The notes: generated from the letters alone by a model not told the origin. A stretch of DNA of 64,000 nucleotides from Protonemura montana (GCA_947568835.1 OX387608.1:14422001-14486000); one strand, 5' to 3'; numbered from the stretch's first letter, positions 22,432 to 37,500 are shown. A program made the numbers and translations.

Positions 22432-22528
22432 ATGTTCCCTGCTTTGGGAAAATTGTTCAACGACGCGCCTGGCGATGGCCCCGAACGGTTTCCTCTCAGC
22501 GCCAAGACAGCGCTCATGGGATACACGG
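22432..22528 (+). CDS. Gad1: Gad1 candidate first coding exon A
   Basis: It starts at an in-frame ATG ([14 protein letters not shown]) and reads through [16 protein letters not shown] to a phase-1 donor G|GTATGT. The frame is closed by a stop at 22375 and has no other ATG. Joined to 34153 it makes [10 protein letters not shown], the usual start of the conserved GAD region. It shares F-x-L-S-x-K-F-like spacing and the block ERFPLS-x-x-TAL-x-G with exon B. Confidence 0.6.
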
Positions 22529-25500
22529 GTATGTATTTTAAAATGTCTCAAAGATTTTGAATTATTATGATTTTTGGAAAATGGGTAAGTCGATTTGATG
22601 CTCCTAGTCCTTTCGCTTAGGATGGCATGGGCTTCGATTGACTTATGAGCTAGTTCTCTATGGGGTGTATGGAATTGTTCATATCGAAGCAATTATCTTT
22701 TGATTTAGTCGTTTGAATTGTCGGAATATGAGTTATTTTAGCAGAGTTGTGGGCAAGTCACTTTTTAAGTTTTAAGCTACGAAGCTTTTGAATTGTCCTG
22801 CTTTTTGGAACACGGCTGAGTCGATTGGCGACGTTTATCTGGTCCTTTTGAAGAACAGGTTCGTACGATGGGTAGGTCTCAATTAGCCTCCAAGCCACTG
22901 ATCATATGGGTAAGTCACGTAGGAAAATAAAAACCTGGTATCTTTGGAAAATTTGCTGACTTGGGGATGTAAGTCGAGTTTTTCTGGATGGAAATTGGCA
23001 AATTTTTGGGGCTCTGACTTTTAAAAATCGCTATTTCGAATGTGGTAACCTTTTCATCCCAGGTCATTCCACGTTTTGAAGCCACCCGACATGAATTTTC
23101 TCGAAACTTCGGTTTAGTGATTGATATCAATTGATTGGTTGATCGATTGGTTAATCGATGTTTGGATCAGTGTAAAGAACACAAAATCAAATTTCTTTGA
23201 AGAACCTGCCATTTTAACGTTCTAGTAGCAATAGATTTAAATTGGACCTTCATTTCTATAGCTGGATATACTTTACAATTGTGGTATTGGAATTACAACG
23301 CGTTTTAAATGTCGATTCTCAAAGTGAATCAAAGCTAGAAATATAAAAAGGTCGAGCCTTACGAAGGCCAATTTTAAATTTATTGCTCTGCAATCGCAAA
23401 ACATAACGGCATTTATGCGTGCGTTATTTTAATTAGATACAATTAGTGCAATAATAATAGTTTTTTATTGCGTTGATTACATAGTTATATGGCAATCGTC
23501 CTTAACTAAATAAACTTTACCGTATCGACAGCTCAAGGAACTGCATTCCTTTTGAATTGTTGCCTTTTATTTATTTGTTTTTAGTTAGTTTAGTTAGTAT
23601 GGAGAGTATTGTGGTTTTTTACGATATACTTATTGAGTGCATTCACCGAGAAACAGAAAAAGACATAAAATGACTATCATTTGATAAGAGATCTAATTTG
23701 ACTGATACGAAAACAATATGAATTTAGTTAAATTTTTGTATAGGTAAGATAAAAAGGGCTTATAGGAACAGTTTTAATACATGGCGAGAGCTAAAAGAAT
23801 CCACGCAAGGACAGATAACAGGTCTCTAGGCATGAAACCGGGATGAAAACGCATATGAAACAAAATAATTGCATAAAAACACATTTAAACACAGCCGAAA
23901 AATTTTTTTTTGAGCTACCAGTGAGAACAAACGTTGCCCCAAGAGCAAGATCAATTCCGCACGGGTATATTGGACTGGTACAGTCGTTCTTGCCCTGATA
24001 GTCCATCGCTACCTCCGGCTAACCCTGACAGTGCTACAGTAGACAAGCAACCCAAAGACCCCAGTAGCGACACGCATTCTGCGAATAAATCAGCTGCCAT
24101 AGACACAAAACCAAAAGCAGGTTCGGTGGCTTGTACGGGTTACATTTCTTGTTTCATAATGACCATTGCATGTTTAAAAACCTTACAATGTCGACGATAC
24201 CAACGTCGCGGTCGCACAACGTAAGTTTATTAAAAATTATGTGGTAATAACATGTCATGTAACAGATAAAAATACGGATTTGTTGGGTTTAACGACGCAC
24301 TGTTTTGACAACGGACCCTGTTGTATTGGTCTCGTGGTGTTGATGAATGGGAGGGTGATGAACCTAACCTAGGCAAGAAGCGAGGAAGGAAACCCGGAGT
24401 ACTCCTGTTCAAGAGCACCAAGGGGACCACCGGCTTAACGTCCCTTCCGAAAGACGGTACAACTCGAACAACAGGATTTCTCCACAAATCCATGCTGTCG
24501 AGAGGCTGATAAGCAAAGCGAGTGAAGTTGCTGTACTAGCTTTCATTCCTCCAACCTCTACCCCCGAACAGAGCTGTCCAAACAAACGATACTTTGTGAT
24601 TGAGACCCCTAGTTTTAAATTACTAAATACAAAATAATTGCAAGCACCTTTATCGATAGACATGTACATATGACAAGCGACAAAGCTAGTTCCCCAATTT
24701 GCATAGCGGATCGACTTGAATTCGGCATCGCGAATGACACAAGAAACCACTCGATTTGGATTTTAAGCGAACAAGTCGTCAGAAACGAAAGCGATCAATG
24801 ACCTTGCTTTGTACTAATCAACTTCACCCATGCGAAAAAAGATTTCGAGAAGAACTGCCTGGTAACCCAGGGTTAGATTATTCTGGACGCTGACGTTGTT
24901 GATTCCAATATTACTTCACAATTTTCTCCGTTAAAATCACCTTCTCATAACATACCTGGCATAAGGCCACTTCATACTCATGACCAGTTCTGTTCGGGAG
25001 AGAGGTTGGAGGGATGAAAGTTATCACAGCAACTTCACTCGCCTTGCTTATCAACCTCTCGACAGCACGGATTTGTGTAGGAATCTTGTTGTTCGCGTTG
25101 TACCGTTCTTCGGAAGGGACGTTAAGCCGGTGGTCCCCTCGGTATGTAGAAGCCACATACCGGCACCGGGCTTCTCTCCTTTCTTCTAGGCTAGGTTCGG
25201 ATCGGTTCATCACCATCCTCATAGTCACCCACCCATTTACCGACGCCATTAGACCAGTGCCACATGGACTGTTGCTAAACACGACGTATCCATTAGTTTA
25301 GGTTAGGCGTTCGAATAAACCAACTGCAATTAGAAGCGTCGATCTGTCTCAAAATGATCAGAATTTCCTCATAAGCGTCCTAACATATCTAAATCGGCGT
25401 CGTTATATCAATACCGGGGTATTGATCGCTTCGACACGGGAAGATCACGCGATCTCCTCTCAACGGCACCGGTTTTTTAATCAGCAATTATCAAAAGACG

Positions 25501-28500
25501 ATGCCACCAAAAGCTAAGGACCTGAACAGGTCTTTCAGCTCGAACTCGAAGGTTGTTGAGGATTTCTTTTCGTCTGCATTAACATACGCATTGGTCATTG
25601 ACTCTCGAAGAGCGGTGAAGGAAGATGGGTGTTTTCTCTGTGGTCTCCAAGTTCTTCAAGGGGCTGGGCGAAAGAGACGCGGCGGTAGAGAATGACGTCG
25701 CGACGGATGGCGTCGCGTCGGAAGACGTCGAGCGGTTTCCGCTAAGCAAGGAAACGGCGTTGCTGGGATTTCGAGGTATGAACAGTGCTGCGATGGTGAT
25801 GGGTATTTGATTTAAACATTAGATGTCAAAAGATACAATTCATGGTGGCACATTTTATGGTTTAGAATAAACGTTACGAACTCACGATACATAAAGTCTA
25901 TAACTCAGCATGACGAGAATCCTGGAACTGTAGACAAATATTGGCGAAGGATGTGCACTTGTCACTGTAAATTTAGTACTAGCAGTGCGGAAAATCGAGA
26001 AAAACGTTTTAGAAGTTTTCCATGAACCTAACACGGTGGCGCTGGTCTCAGGGCAACAGTGAATGAGTGGGTGACGATGAGGATGATCTGTAACTAGCCT
26101 AAAAGGGGGAGGGGGAACCGGTACCAGCTCGCAGCCAACTTCTGTCGAAGAGCACCAAGGGGACCACCGGCTTAACGTCCCTTTTGAAGGACGGAACAAT
26201 ACGAACAACAGGATTCCTCCACAAATCCATGCTGTCGAGAGGTTGATAAGCAAGGTGAAGCTGTACTAACTTTAATCCCTTTAAACTTTCTCTCAAACAG
26301 AACAGGTCATGATTATGATGGTCTCTCATTTAAAGTACCTATTGGGTTTTGCAATACAATGTAACCGTGTCTTCTGTCTGGATACATGGCTCTGGAAAAT
26401 TTGATTGTGGACTGTTTTCAGTAGCACATCGACCGTTCACATTCCAAAGATCAAGGGTTCTTCACTATATACGATTCGGAAAATATCACCACACCAAGTC
26501 AGGGTCCACGGTGACAAAGAAAATGCGCACAGGGTTTTGAAAAGGGCGCGAGCGACCACAAGCCCACTTTCATGCCACTATAATCGCAGCAATCATCTGA
26601 TAGCGAAACCAGTGCCACCCTTATCGGGTAGAAACTTGTTTTCCGGCACGTTACATCTTTTATTTCCGGTACGAGAGAACCGGATGTCCGGCACCAGCTC
26701 TCCCCATCCACACCCTCTACTCTCGTAGAGATAACGCTACGCCGCTGTTGGGGTTGTAGCTTATACACCACTGGTTTAAACCCAGTTATTGAACTTTTGT
26801 AGGCAGGCGAAAAAGTACAGGGACCGACTTTACTTGATATTTTACTGATTTTTTTTGCTCCCCGACCGTTGTAAGGAAAAACTTATTACTCTAAATTCTT
26901 TACAATTGGTAGAGTCAATTGTTATCATCATGAAATAGTTGAAATTAGCGAATAAATAATCTGATTATGCAAATGACAAGAAAAGAAAATTACACGAAAA
27001 TGTAAAGAAATATTATTCTATGACTTAATTTGAGCGTGCTTTCAGCCGAAGTAGAACCAGCGACACGTAGAGCTGCTGATAAGTTTTTGAAAATGGGTTG
27101 TAAAATTTTAATTAAATCCTCTCATGAGTGGGAGCTTTCTGAAGTCTCTTCGATCGGTTCCGAAGTTTTTGCATAGTGAGATGAGATGAATACATCATCA
27201 CGAAAAATGGAATCTTTTCATTTCTCTTTGAAGAGTGAGGTCCTAAATAGCTTCCAAGGTCGTAACAGCGCTCGTGGAGTGCGGGCGCTCGTGGAAATTA
27301 TGCCGGCTGTTGGAGGCAGACTAGCCGGGAGAGCTTGTCGATCGATGGCCGGACTCAAGAAAATAAATTTTGGAGGTAATCGAGCTATCTTTTCTTAAAA
27401 AACATCGCAAGGTCACATCTACAACTGAGATTTTATGTGGTTGTTACTTTTAAAATCAATTTTACTTCGGGCTAATACAGTTGGGCACAGAAAACCAGAG
27501 GGTGCAACAAATTTGCAGTGAACTCTGCATTTCTTCAGTTACCTAGTTTGAGTTCCCAACTATTCACTTATTATTTCATAGCTTATGAACCCGTCTAATG
27601 CCCAGGGTATAAATTCAAAAGCTTGCAAAACGCAAATTATTTTGAGGAGAAAATTGAAATTGTAGTATTTAACGGATTTTCTCTGTTGAACTTGAATTGA
27701 AAAGTCGACGTTTCGTCGGTGTTGGCGCCGCGTCATCATTAGGAATGATGAAATGACTCACTCATTACTGATGATTTCGGCACCAATGCACCAATGCGAC
27801 TACAACATCTACCCACTGCTCTAAACAATTTCGCCAGAAAATTTAAAATGCAGGTCTTTTTGCTTTTTTGGTTTTTCTGGTGATGACACTAGGGAACTGA
27901 AACCAGCAACCTCCTTTTTGGATCTCTTTTCAAAATTAAAGTTATCGACTTGCCCAAAAGGCCCTTTTTCGAGTGATATAGAAATCGACATGCGCCTTGA
28001 GCTGGATAGCACCAACGGGCTGCTATGTTTTTGTAGTTAGGCTTGCATGACCTAGCGCTCTCCAAAAAACAAAGTGGATTGATACCAAAATCTTTTACTT
28101 CTAAGCAAATCATCATTACTCTGTACCAATCATAATGATGCGCGAATATTAAATGCTACTATTCAACAAACAAAAAGGTTCAAAATTCAACAAGCACATT
28201 CGCAAACACAAATGAAACAGTGTTCAAACTTGGGACTATCTATGAATGACAACTTTGCAATCATATCTAATCCAAAACAACAATCCAAGGATTAACATGA
28301 CATTCCAGGAATGACAATAGTGAGACAACGCCAACTCTCTGGCACCCTACCCCCATTTCCCATCCCCTTAGAAACCCGCACACTCGCCGTGCGTTCTTGC
28401 GAGATGACAGCAGATGTCGGAATGCACCCGCGTTATTGCAAGTGCATTCTTCCGCGGGATCCACCCTCTTGCGACTCACGGTTTAATTAAAAGGCACCCC

Positions 28501-31500
28501 CACGCACCCCATTCCTCATCCCCCAACACCCCCCCCCCCCCCCGTCCTGCTGAAAAAACACCCCTAGCACGCTAGCACAGAGGGGGCAGATAAATATTAG
28601 CTTTCATTAAATGCGGGATTTATTAAATTATCATCCCCTAATCTGTTAGTAATTGCGTAATAAATTCCAGCGGGGTACGTCATTGCAATATGGTGCATCG
28701 TTTCTATCGACGAAGCAATGACGAACCTAGAAAGCGCGACCTCATTCGTTTAACATTTTGCCAGAAGCTTTAGACTTAAGAAATCTCTTTGCCCTTTTTT
28801 CAAGCCACCATGGCCTGGTTTGACCAGATATCCAACTTAGGGCTTGGAAATTACAAATAAAACATATTTTTATGTATGCTTAAGTTTCAGCGTGGTTGCA
28901 ACGGGCCAAAAACACTTGGTTTTTGGTTTCTAACGTTTTGTACTTCAAAGTTTAACAAATGATGTACCTCAATGTTTTGGTCAACTAAATTGTTGAATTT
29001 ATAGTGTATCGACCAGCAGATTTTGTGTTCGTTTTCCAGTTCCTTAAGAGATAAAATCACCAAGGAGAACCGATAATAACATTTCTTAAAGTAAACTACC
29101 TCTCAGCTTGTGTCAACAAATATAAAGACATTGTTTCAACGATCAATTCACAAGAATACACCACTAAAAGATGTCATATCAACGTGCCACAAAAATCTGG
29201 ACGCCAATACATCTTCGGGCAATCAAAACATTCATCAAAACGTCCCAAAAACACACGTGCTCCTTTTGCGAGCCCAAAACGTCGCCCTCACATTGATCGA
29301 TAGCCTTATAAAAAGCTCTCCCTTTGCCCACACGTCCCTTCCCGAACACAGACAGAGCACCGAGATTGATTGTCTATACCCCGTCATTAGTTTCCATACA
29401 CCCTTCAAGCGCTAAGAATAACGGACATTGGGCCAAATCCTCACCGGCTTTACGTCACTACTCGTTTAACGGCGCATCGACGACTCCATCAAAGTATCCT
29501 ATTTCAAAGATAAGCCCTCCAGCCGTGTGGCCCAGGGGCAGGATTGCCCTGGAATGAGGGGGTTGCATCATCGAGGGCTCTCGACGCGGTCCTCTGCCCT
29601 TAGAGAGTCATCCTCTTGGCGGGCTCCCCGAAGCGAGATAATTAACACTCATCCGATTTCTGACAGTTTCCGGGTTCTTGAAGACAACTACAGTGGGACG
29701 AATGTGACTGTGTTTCGAATCGATTTGGAGAATGCAAGTTTTTACTCAAATTTGGAGCAAATTCACCGGTTTTATCTCTTCAGATTAACACAGCAAGTCA
29801 ATTGGGTCTATTTGCCCCAAAATCTGCCTTCTTTCTCTGAATGAACTTACCTATTATTTTCTTAAGATTGAATGAAGTTTTAACTGCATTTCCGGACGCT
29901 TGATGTTGCTCATGATTTCGTCAGTCGAAATGCCCGAGCTAGAAACCTGAAACATTAAATGTCCATGTTTTACAATGCTTGGTTAAGAACATAACTGCCA
30001 GTTAAAGAGTTTTAACCTCTGGTTTTAACAAAAACTATTTGAAATGGGTTTTGAATGCTAAGTAAAGGACAACTAAATTTCGATCAATTAAATTTAGTTG
30101 TCATTTACTTAGCATTCAAAACCCATTTAAAATAGTTTTTGTTAAAACTAGTGCTAAGGAAAAATCAAGTAGACTTGAGTCTAAAAACCATCATTATTCA
30201 TTAACCTCCGGTTGCTTATTTAACTAGGCAATGTTCAACTGGAACTCGGTAAAAATAACAAAATATTTAAACTACTTTCCAATAAAGGCAATTTATTGTT
30301 TAGTCCATACGAAAAATTGTGTGACAATATTTGGGTTAAAAATTAAAAATTCACTCAATTATTTGTCATACAAAGAGTGAAAACTGATTTATGTGTTTTT
30401 TTAGCACCACTAGATCCTGGTAGATTCAGGAATGCTTCATAATTGCTTCAAACTTATAAATTGATTCGATTAATAACAAAAAACTGATGAAACAAAACGA
30501 ACCGATGCGAATTCCACGACAGCAACGTACAATGTCTAATGATAAAACGTAATCGCTCACTAAATCAATTTGGTCCACCGCTACTACAGACCCTTCCACC
30601 CATGAGACACTGATAAATAGATCCTATCACCCGCTAAACCCAGCAGTAAGTTAAACTTGCGACAAAACAAACATCCCGTCCTTCCTGTAAATATTCCAGA
30701 CCACGCACGTTCATACCTCCCCCAGAGTCAACCACCTGAACCCCAGAATCCAACCCCAGCGCCTCTCGAAAAGGGGAAAGGGGGTTTTGATGTAACAGTT
30801 TTCAATGTAGTGAAGATAATGCGGTCGAGATTTGCCGACCCCAGCCACCAGCCGCAGCTCCATCGCATTCTGGCAGATTGAATGACGCCGATTGTACCAA
30901 CACAACCCTCCGATTCGCGCCGAGCGCGGGAATGATATGACGAGATGGGCTATAAAACGGCTTGGGAAACTCCATCGGCTTGAGACCTTGGCAATTAGTC
31001 TTCGTTTCTGCGAGTCTTCTTCCTCGAGACAGCTGGATCAAAGGCTCACCGGGCTGCGGCTTATTTCCCTCCTATTCAGACAAAGAAAGATTTCTTTGCC
31101 CCCGCGCTAGAAGAACGCCGTTTTTAAAGACGTTCAGGCTGATAGGTTCTTCGATTGCCTTTGTGGGTGAAAATGCTAAGACGCCATCGTAAACGCACCG
31201 GGCTCGCTAATTTTATAGAGGGTAATTTAATTAACGGCCAGACGCCATTTTGTTTAGGGTGGAGAGTTTGGTTGAAGTTTTGCGATTGCGTGGCTTGTTT
31301 GTTGGAATGTTGTAAAGCGGAAATCAATTATGTTGCGGGCACGCTGAAGTTTCAACCGCTGTCGAATTTCACTGGATCAGTTTTGGGTGAGGCATAAAGA
31401 GGAAATTGAAAATATCTATGAGAATGTAACCATTGATCACGGAAGTCTGCATACGATATTCAAACTTTCCAAGTGAAGATGAGCGATAGTTTCACAGAAA

Positions 31501-34500
31501 AGTAGCACCATTGAGTTTATAGATATAGAATCAGAGTGTCAGCGTGAATGTTAAACTTTCTACTGAGCGAGCCGGCGATTAATGGTAACGGTAGGTGCCA
31601 CCAGATGGCGCTTCCAGCCGTTTTTTTTAACAAACCTCTACAGTTAAATAATTGCGCTACAAAATATCGATGTATGTTTATCAATTGTTAGGATTCGTAA
31701 AAACTAATTGTCTTAAATGCGATTAATCTGCGATAAATAACGAAATTAAATTTTTAACACTCAAAACGACTGGTGGCATGCACCATTTTTGTCTGTTAAG
31801 TGAACATTGGCGGTTTTGCGAAGACAGGTATATCATCGATAAAAAGCTTAAAATGAGCTCTATAGTTGTACGGTTACGCAGTAACGAGTTTCAATTCAAT
31901 GACGTTACTTGAAAAACTTTTAAAATAATGACCCCTAACACAAAACATGTGAATTGCTATGCATTTTTCCCGCCAACTAACCTACAAAATCTTCAATAAA
32001 TACACCAAGTTCACCAACATTTCTCTGTTCGTGAAAACTCCCTTACTTTTAACTGTAACAGCTAAAAAAAACCCCCGAAAAACCCAGACTAAAAACCCCC
32101 GACAGAAAAAAAGCCGACGTCTCTCAGCAAGGTGCTAAACCGGCGACCCCAGCCGCAGAGGCATCCCGACGTAATCCTCGATTTTAACAGCTCGTCTGCA
32201 CCCGACCCGTCGAAGATGCAAATCCCAAGGGACAAACGTAAACATAGGGCGGCCGCACATTGCTTTATCGGGAAGACCACAACCACTCACCAACACTACA
32301 TGCCGCGACTAAAATGCACTGCATAAACAAACACTGTTTTACTTTCCACTCGGCGACTGTACTTTGATGATAAGAGTGGAATAATAAAAGGGTGATTGAT
32401 GTAATCTTTGGCGCAGTGATTGAATATTGCATGGCAAGTGGCGGTCTCTATTGTTGGCTTTCGATAACAAAGGAGGAGTGATGATGTCTAAGGGGTGGCT
32501 TATCCTCGTTTTAGAAGCACTTAAGATCGAATTTTGAGCATAATTCAAGTAGATTGCGATGGATATGGATAGGTGATATGATGAAGTGTGTGTGCCGAAG
32601 CCATTTTTGGGTCGGTTCTGTTGGTTTGGAGTGTGTTATGACTTGCCTATAGGCTATCAGATGGCCGATAAGGCGACGGCCGAGATGGCCGTCGGATTTT
32701 AGTCTGAGAAACTGCCAGGTCTTGACTTTTCTTATCCGAAAGCTCTTTAACTTTCTTTAGGCTTAGCTGAGCGAAAAAGAAACACTTTGGGTGGCTTTGC
32801 GAACGTTTAAGGAAGCAACGCGTCTTCGTAATCCTCGAGGATTCGACTCTGCCAAGTGCCAGCTTCACTAAATACATCACAATTAATTAGTTTGAGCTCG
32901 AAACAAAGTAAATAGCTAAATGTGTCAACTTGCCAAGACGCTGAAGTGAAAATGCCGCAAAAAAGAAGTAAAAAAGTAGATGAAAACCTTCTCGAGCAAA
33001 TAAAAAACCCTGTGAAACATCGTCAACTAAAAATCCAATTTCGCTCCTTCATTGTTTCAGACTTTTGTAAACGATTGCATTCCCATGTCCCGTCTTCGAA
33101 TTCCGACGACGGCAATTTTCCGTGCCGTTGACCCACTCCCTCCATCCCACCAACATCGATACAATGACTTCGTCCCACTCGCAGGCGAGAAAAGCGCACG
33201 AGGGCGTCTATGTCCCCTCGCTCCCCGATTTGACTGACATACGCTCCTCTACAGGACAGGGGATGGGGGATGAATAAGAGGAGGGTGAATAACACGGGAT
33301 TACGCACCCCTTCCCCCGCCGCCGACCACCCCCGGGGAGATAACATAACGGCCAGATGCTCCCGGCGTGATTAAGTGGAGCTTATAGCCGCCTCCCGAAA
33401 TGCAGACTCGTGCGCTGCAATGTTGTTCGGGGGATACAGATGGGTTGAAACAGCACGAGCTGGCTTTTATAGACAATGCCCGCGTTGCAGAAATTATTTT
33501 CTTGTACGGCCGATGGCCGCAGGAGTCCACTTAACTTAGCTCAGAATTGCTTGAGGAAACTCGTCAAAAAAAAGTCTCAATTTAGTATATGGAATCAAAG
33601 ACGTAGTACGCAATGGTTATGAATTGAAAATGTACCAGTGGAAATTGAATTCCAATGTGGGCAATGACCACTCGTGTGTGAGGTTGACAGTTGGAAATAA
33701 TCTTGGTGATGACCAAAACAGTATCAATATTTCTTTGATTGTACTTAATTTCTGCTCCACAAAGCATAAGCTGATTGATTTTGATGCCATCTGAAGAGAA
33801 ATTAGAGAGATACAATCGATTTTCGGTATCGGGAATTGGATTCGAGTCAGTCCAAGCTCGTTCGGAAGGTTTACAGCTCGTAAAGGTTGAGGTTGAAACG
33901 CTGAGCACGGCAATACAACGCACTGGCACATTTTTAGGACAATTTGTGGTAAACCTACCAAACATTCATCATTACGAAAATGGTTCGGCATTTAATTTTA
34001 GATGATGGGCTCTCATAATAAACAATGCCGATAAAGATCGTTCTGTGAAAATCAAGAAGAATCATTGAGTGAAACACTTCCGGTTCCATGTTCACTACCA
34101 AACAATGCTCCACAACACCACTTAACAACCGCTTATCCCGTTTTCTCCACAGACATCCTGCCCATCAACCAGGAGGGTCTTCCGCAGACGCGCGAGTTCC
34201 TCCTCAAGGTGATCGAGGTCTGTCTGGAGTTCATCAAGGACTCCAACGACCGCGATGGCAAAGTCCTCGAATTCCACCATCCCGAGGAGATGATGCAGAA
34301 GCTGGACCTCGAGCTGCGAGACACGGGCGTCAATCTGCAGCAGCTGGTGCGTGACTGCGAGACGACGCTGAAGTACCAGGTGAAGACAGGTGAGTCGATG
34401 GATGATTGAGATCGGTCTTGGCTCGATGCATGTTGCACTTTGTCTAGAGCCTGCGGCTTGCGGAGCTTGTGTCTTGGATTTCTTTACAGGAAGGAATCGA

Positions 34501-37500
34501 CGGGTTTACAGGGATTCAGATACGGATTACCATTTTAAGCAACGGTGGGCAAAGAGGGCTCTTCCTTGAGATAAGTGCGGCTCCCATTGGAAGTATTTGT
34601 TTTCATGTATCTTTTTCACGAATGTCTTACAATATCCTATGTCCATAACAATGACTTATAAGGTTTACATCTTAATCCCTGTGTATTATCCAAAACTCAT
34701 GGATTTTCTAAACAAAAATAACTCTGAACTCAAAACAAAATTGAGGCTGTGCTTCAAACTCTTTCTTCTGTACGCCTTTCAACACCACCACTGCTGTCGC
34801 GAAACGAATCAAAACGACTAAAATTCTAGAAACCCTTCACGAAAATGGCTTAGAGGGCCACTGGGGGCCCTCACTACACATTGTTGGACATGAGCCTCAA
34901 AACAGTGAACCCGACACTGGTAATTGTATAAATAGATCACTCATGGTTACAAAATGATTAAAACAATGAAGAGAATTTTTTTTTTTTATTTTTGGCTCAT
35001 GCTTTATCTGTAGAATCTTTTCAGCCGAAACTTTGGGAAGACCAGACATGCTCCTGGTCTGAAGTGCAGGAAATTTGAAACCCTATAATTCCAACTCTTA
35101 TCCAACCCGGTAAAGGGTCGGTAAGGGGCTAATTTTCAAATGAAAGTCGAACCCAGTCCATAAGAATCTTGGTAAAAAAGTCGTAATTTTGTACAGCAAA
35201 TTTTAATTCAATGCAGTAATTTATGCCAAATCACATTTATAAAAAATCTTTAAAATAAACCACCGAAAGTTTCACAGGATTTGATCGTTTAGTTCCATGC
35301 TCTTCGGATGATAAAACCCGTATGTCTGGAACGCTGAACTCACCGTGCATTGCAAAGTTACTCATTCACTTCGACCTAAAAACCAGCTTTGATGGACGAT
35401 CGAAGAGAACTGCATACCACATAACCCAATTCCCATCGTCGTCTCTTATCCCGACAATTTTCCCCCAGTTTGCCCTACAAACCATCAAACCATGAAACTA
35501 TCGGAAAACTCATCGGAAAAGCTTTCGACTCTGACACTCACGGCACGAAACTGTCACCGCCACAATTTTAAATAATTTCCGGAAATGGCTTGAATTTACA
35601 ATCAGCATTTTGCCACAAAAACGCTTCATGACGAGCACAGAATCAACTGAGTCCAAGTTGCTAAAGTCTAGCCCGTGAGAGAAGACACCAGCACAAGGAC
35701 TGTCCCCAGCATTGCTACAGTCTAGCCCGTGAGAGAAGATACCAGCACAAGAACTGCCCCCTGCATTGCTACAGTCTAGCCAGTGAGAGAAGACACCAGC
35801 ACAAGGACTGTCCCCAGCATTGCTACAGTCTAGCCCGTGAGAGAAGATACCAGCACAAGGACTGTCCCCAGCATTGCTACCAGCTCATAAATGTTATTTC
35901 AGTAATGATTTTAATGGCGAGCTTTAAAAATACTTAGCAAAATATATCACAAGATTGTTATAATTGATAGAAAAAATCTAAAAATAGTTTGACAAACAAA
36001 AGATCTTGGCACAAAAAAAGCATTAGAGCAAAATGAACATGGCAGAAATTAGCGGCGAAGTTTTGTAGTGATTTTTTCTAATGACAGTTGCATTGCAGTG
36101 ACAGTCATTGCAATACGACCGGTGGCGCTTCTGTCGGGAGAATTTGTTCACTCACCAAACGAAGTATCTATATATCACCACATCCCATGCAGACGACGGA
36201 TAGCGCAGCAGTGTAATTGAATTTGTGGTTGGTGTAACTAGCATCCATTCAGCCACTAACTCAATGATAGGGGCACCCGGGCGTCGAGGGGGGTCGGACC
36301 GGGGGATGGGGTGGGAGAGGTTGACAATAGACACAAATCAGGGACTATCAAATGCAGGGTCGATGTATCCCGGGCGCCGTCGAGCGGCAAATCGCTGGGG
36401 ACAAGTGGGTTCTGCGTTGCGTGCTCGGTTCGGTTTTTGACACTTTTTGGGACAGTCGGTTGGGAAATTGGGGAGCTTTTTTTGGTGGAGATTACGGTAA
36501 AGGGTTGGAGGCAAATGAATTAATTTTTTAGTCAGATATGGACCTCACTCTGTGCGCATGGGGAATCAAATTGTGATTTTGAAAAATGTGAAAATAATAT
36601 GCCATGTCAATTTAGTTGAGACGGGTGTTGTTTTAAATTTAAGCGTGCTGGAGATTTTGACTTCCTTATAATTCTACATCGACTGCGGCTTGTCATTGGT
36701 GCAAGATGATGAATTATGGTATTTTCTATCTAAAACCCAATCAATATTTGAAGCCAGCAAGAATTAACGTTGCAGAAATGAGTTACCAGCAAATTACTCA
36801 CCACTTTTACACATTTGCTAGCGGAATCTAATATCAAAAGAACGCAAAATAAAACTTACTAAGAAGAAATAACCACAACTGAACTGGAACCAGGAAGTGA
36901 AAACTCAGTCCCACGTTTCCGCTATCGACAAAAGTCCCGCGCCAGAATCGCACGAGAAAAACTCACCAAAGTTCAGCTCACGTCACGAAATGCACACAAA
37001 AAAACTCGGTCGCTTGCAACGACACATAAAATAAGCACTTTACACTTTCAAACCTGCCAAACTTATTTCCAAACTTTATCAAACTCTGCGTCACAACCTG
37101 GCAACGTGGAAGTTCGCACCAATGCATAAAGAGAAGCCACGTAAGAGGTGCATGGCTACATATCCCGAGGGAAGAAATACTCTAGACTCCCTGAAGCACA
37201 TTCCTAACACCCCTGCAGCTCATCGATGCCTATTAGCACGATATCTACGGTAGAGAAAGAGAGATAGAAACCAAGGCGAAGGTGCCGACCCCCAGACCCC
37301 ATCGGAGAGACGGAAATCCCAGCTTATCGTTGCAAAAAGAGCTTCATTCCTCAACATGGCTACGGTAAAACTCCTAATGGATTGTGTACACTCCCGTATC
37401 TGCAGCCGATAAAGAAGTGCCACTACACACACCACCCCGACCCCCCCTTAATGTGCCACTCAAACACAGCCGTCGATGACAGGTACACCCCCTGGCAAAA

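Noticed and set aside
23925-24120. Open frame ending in a phase-1 donor, as if a fourth Gad1 first exon
   Set aside because: No ATG exists in the frame, and an in-frame stop at 23922 lies between any nearby acceptor (CTACCAG) and the ORF, so neither a first nor an internal exon fits.
33582-34005. Overlapping ORFs on both strands, up to 127 codons, just before the common Gad1 exon
   Set aside because: No homology recognised, inconsistent frames and no splice logic with Gad1; most likely chance.
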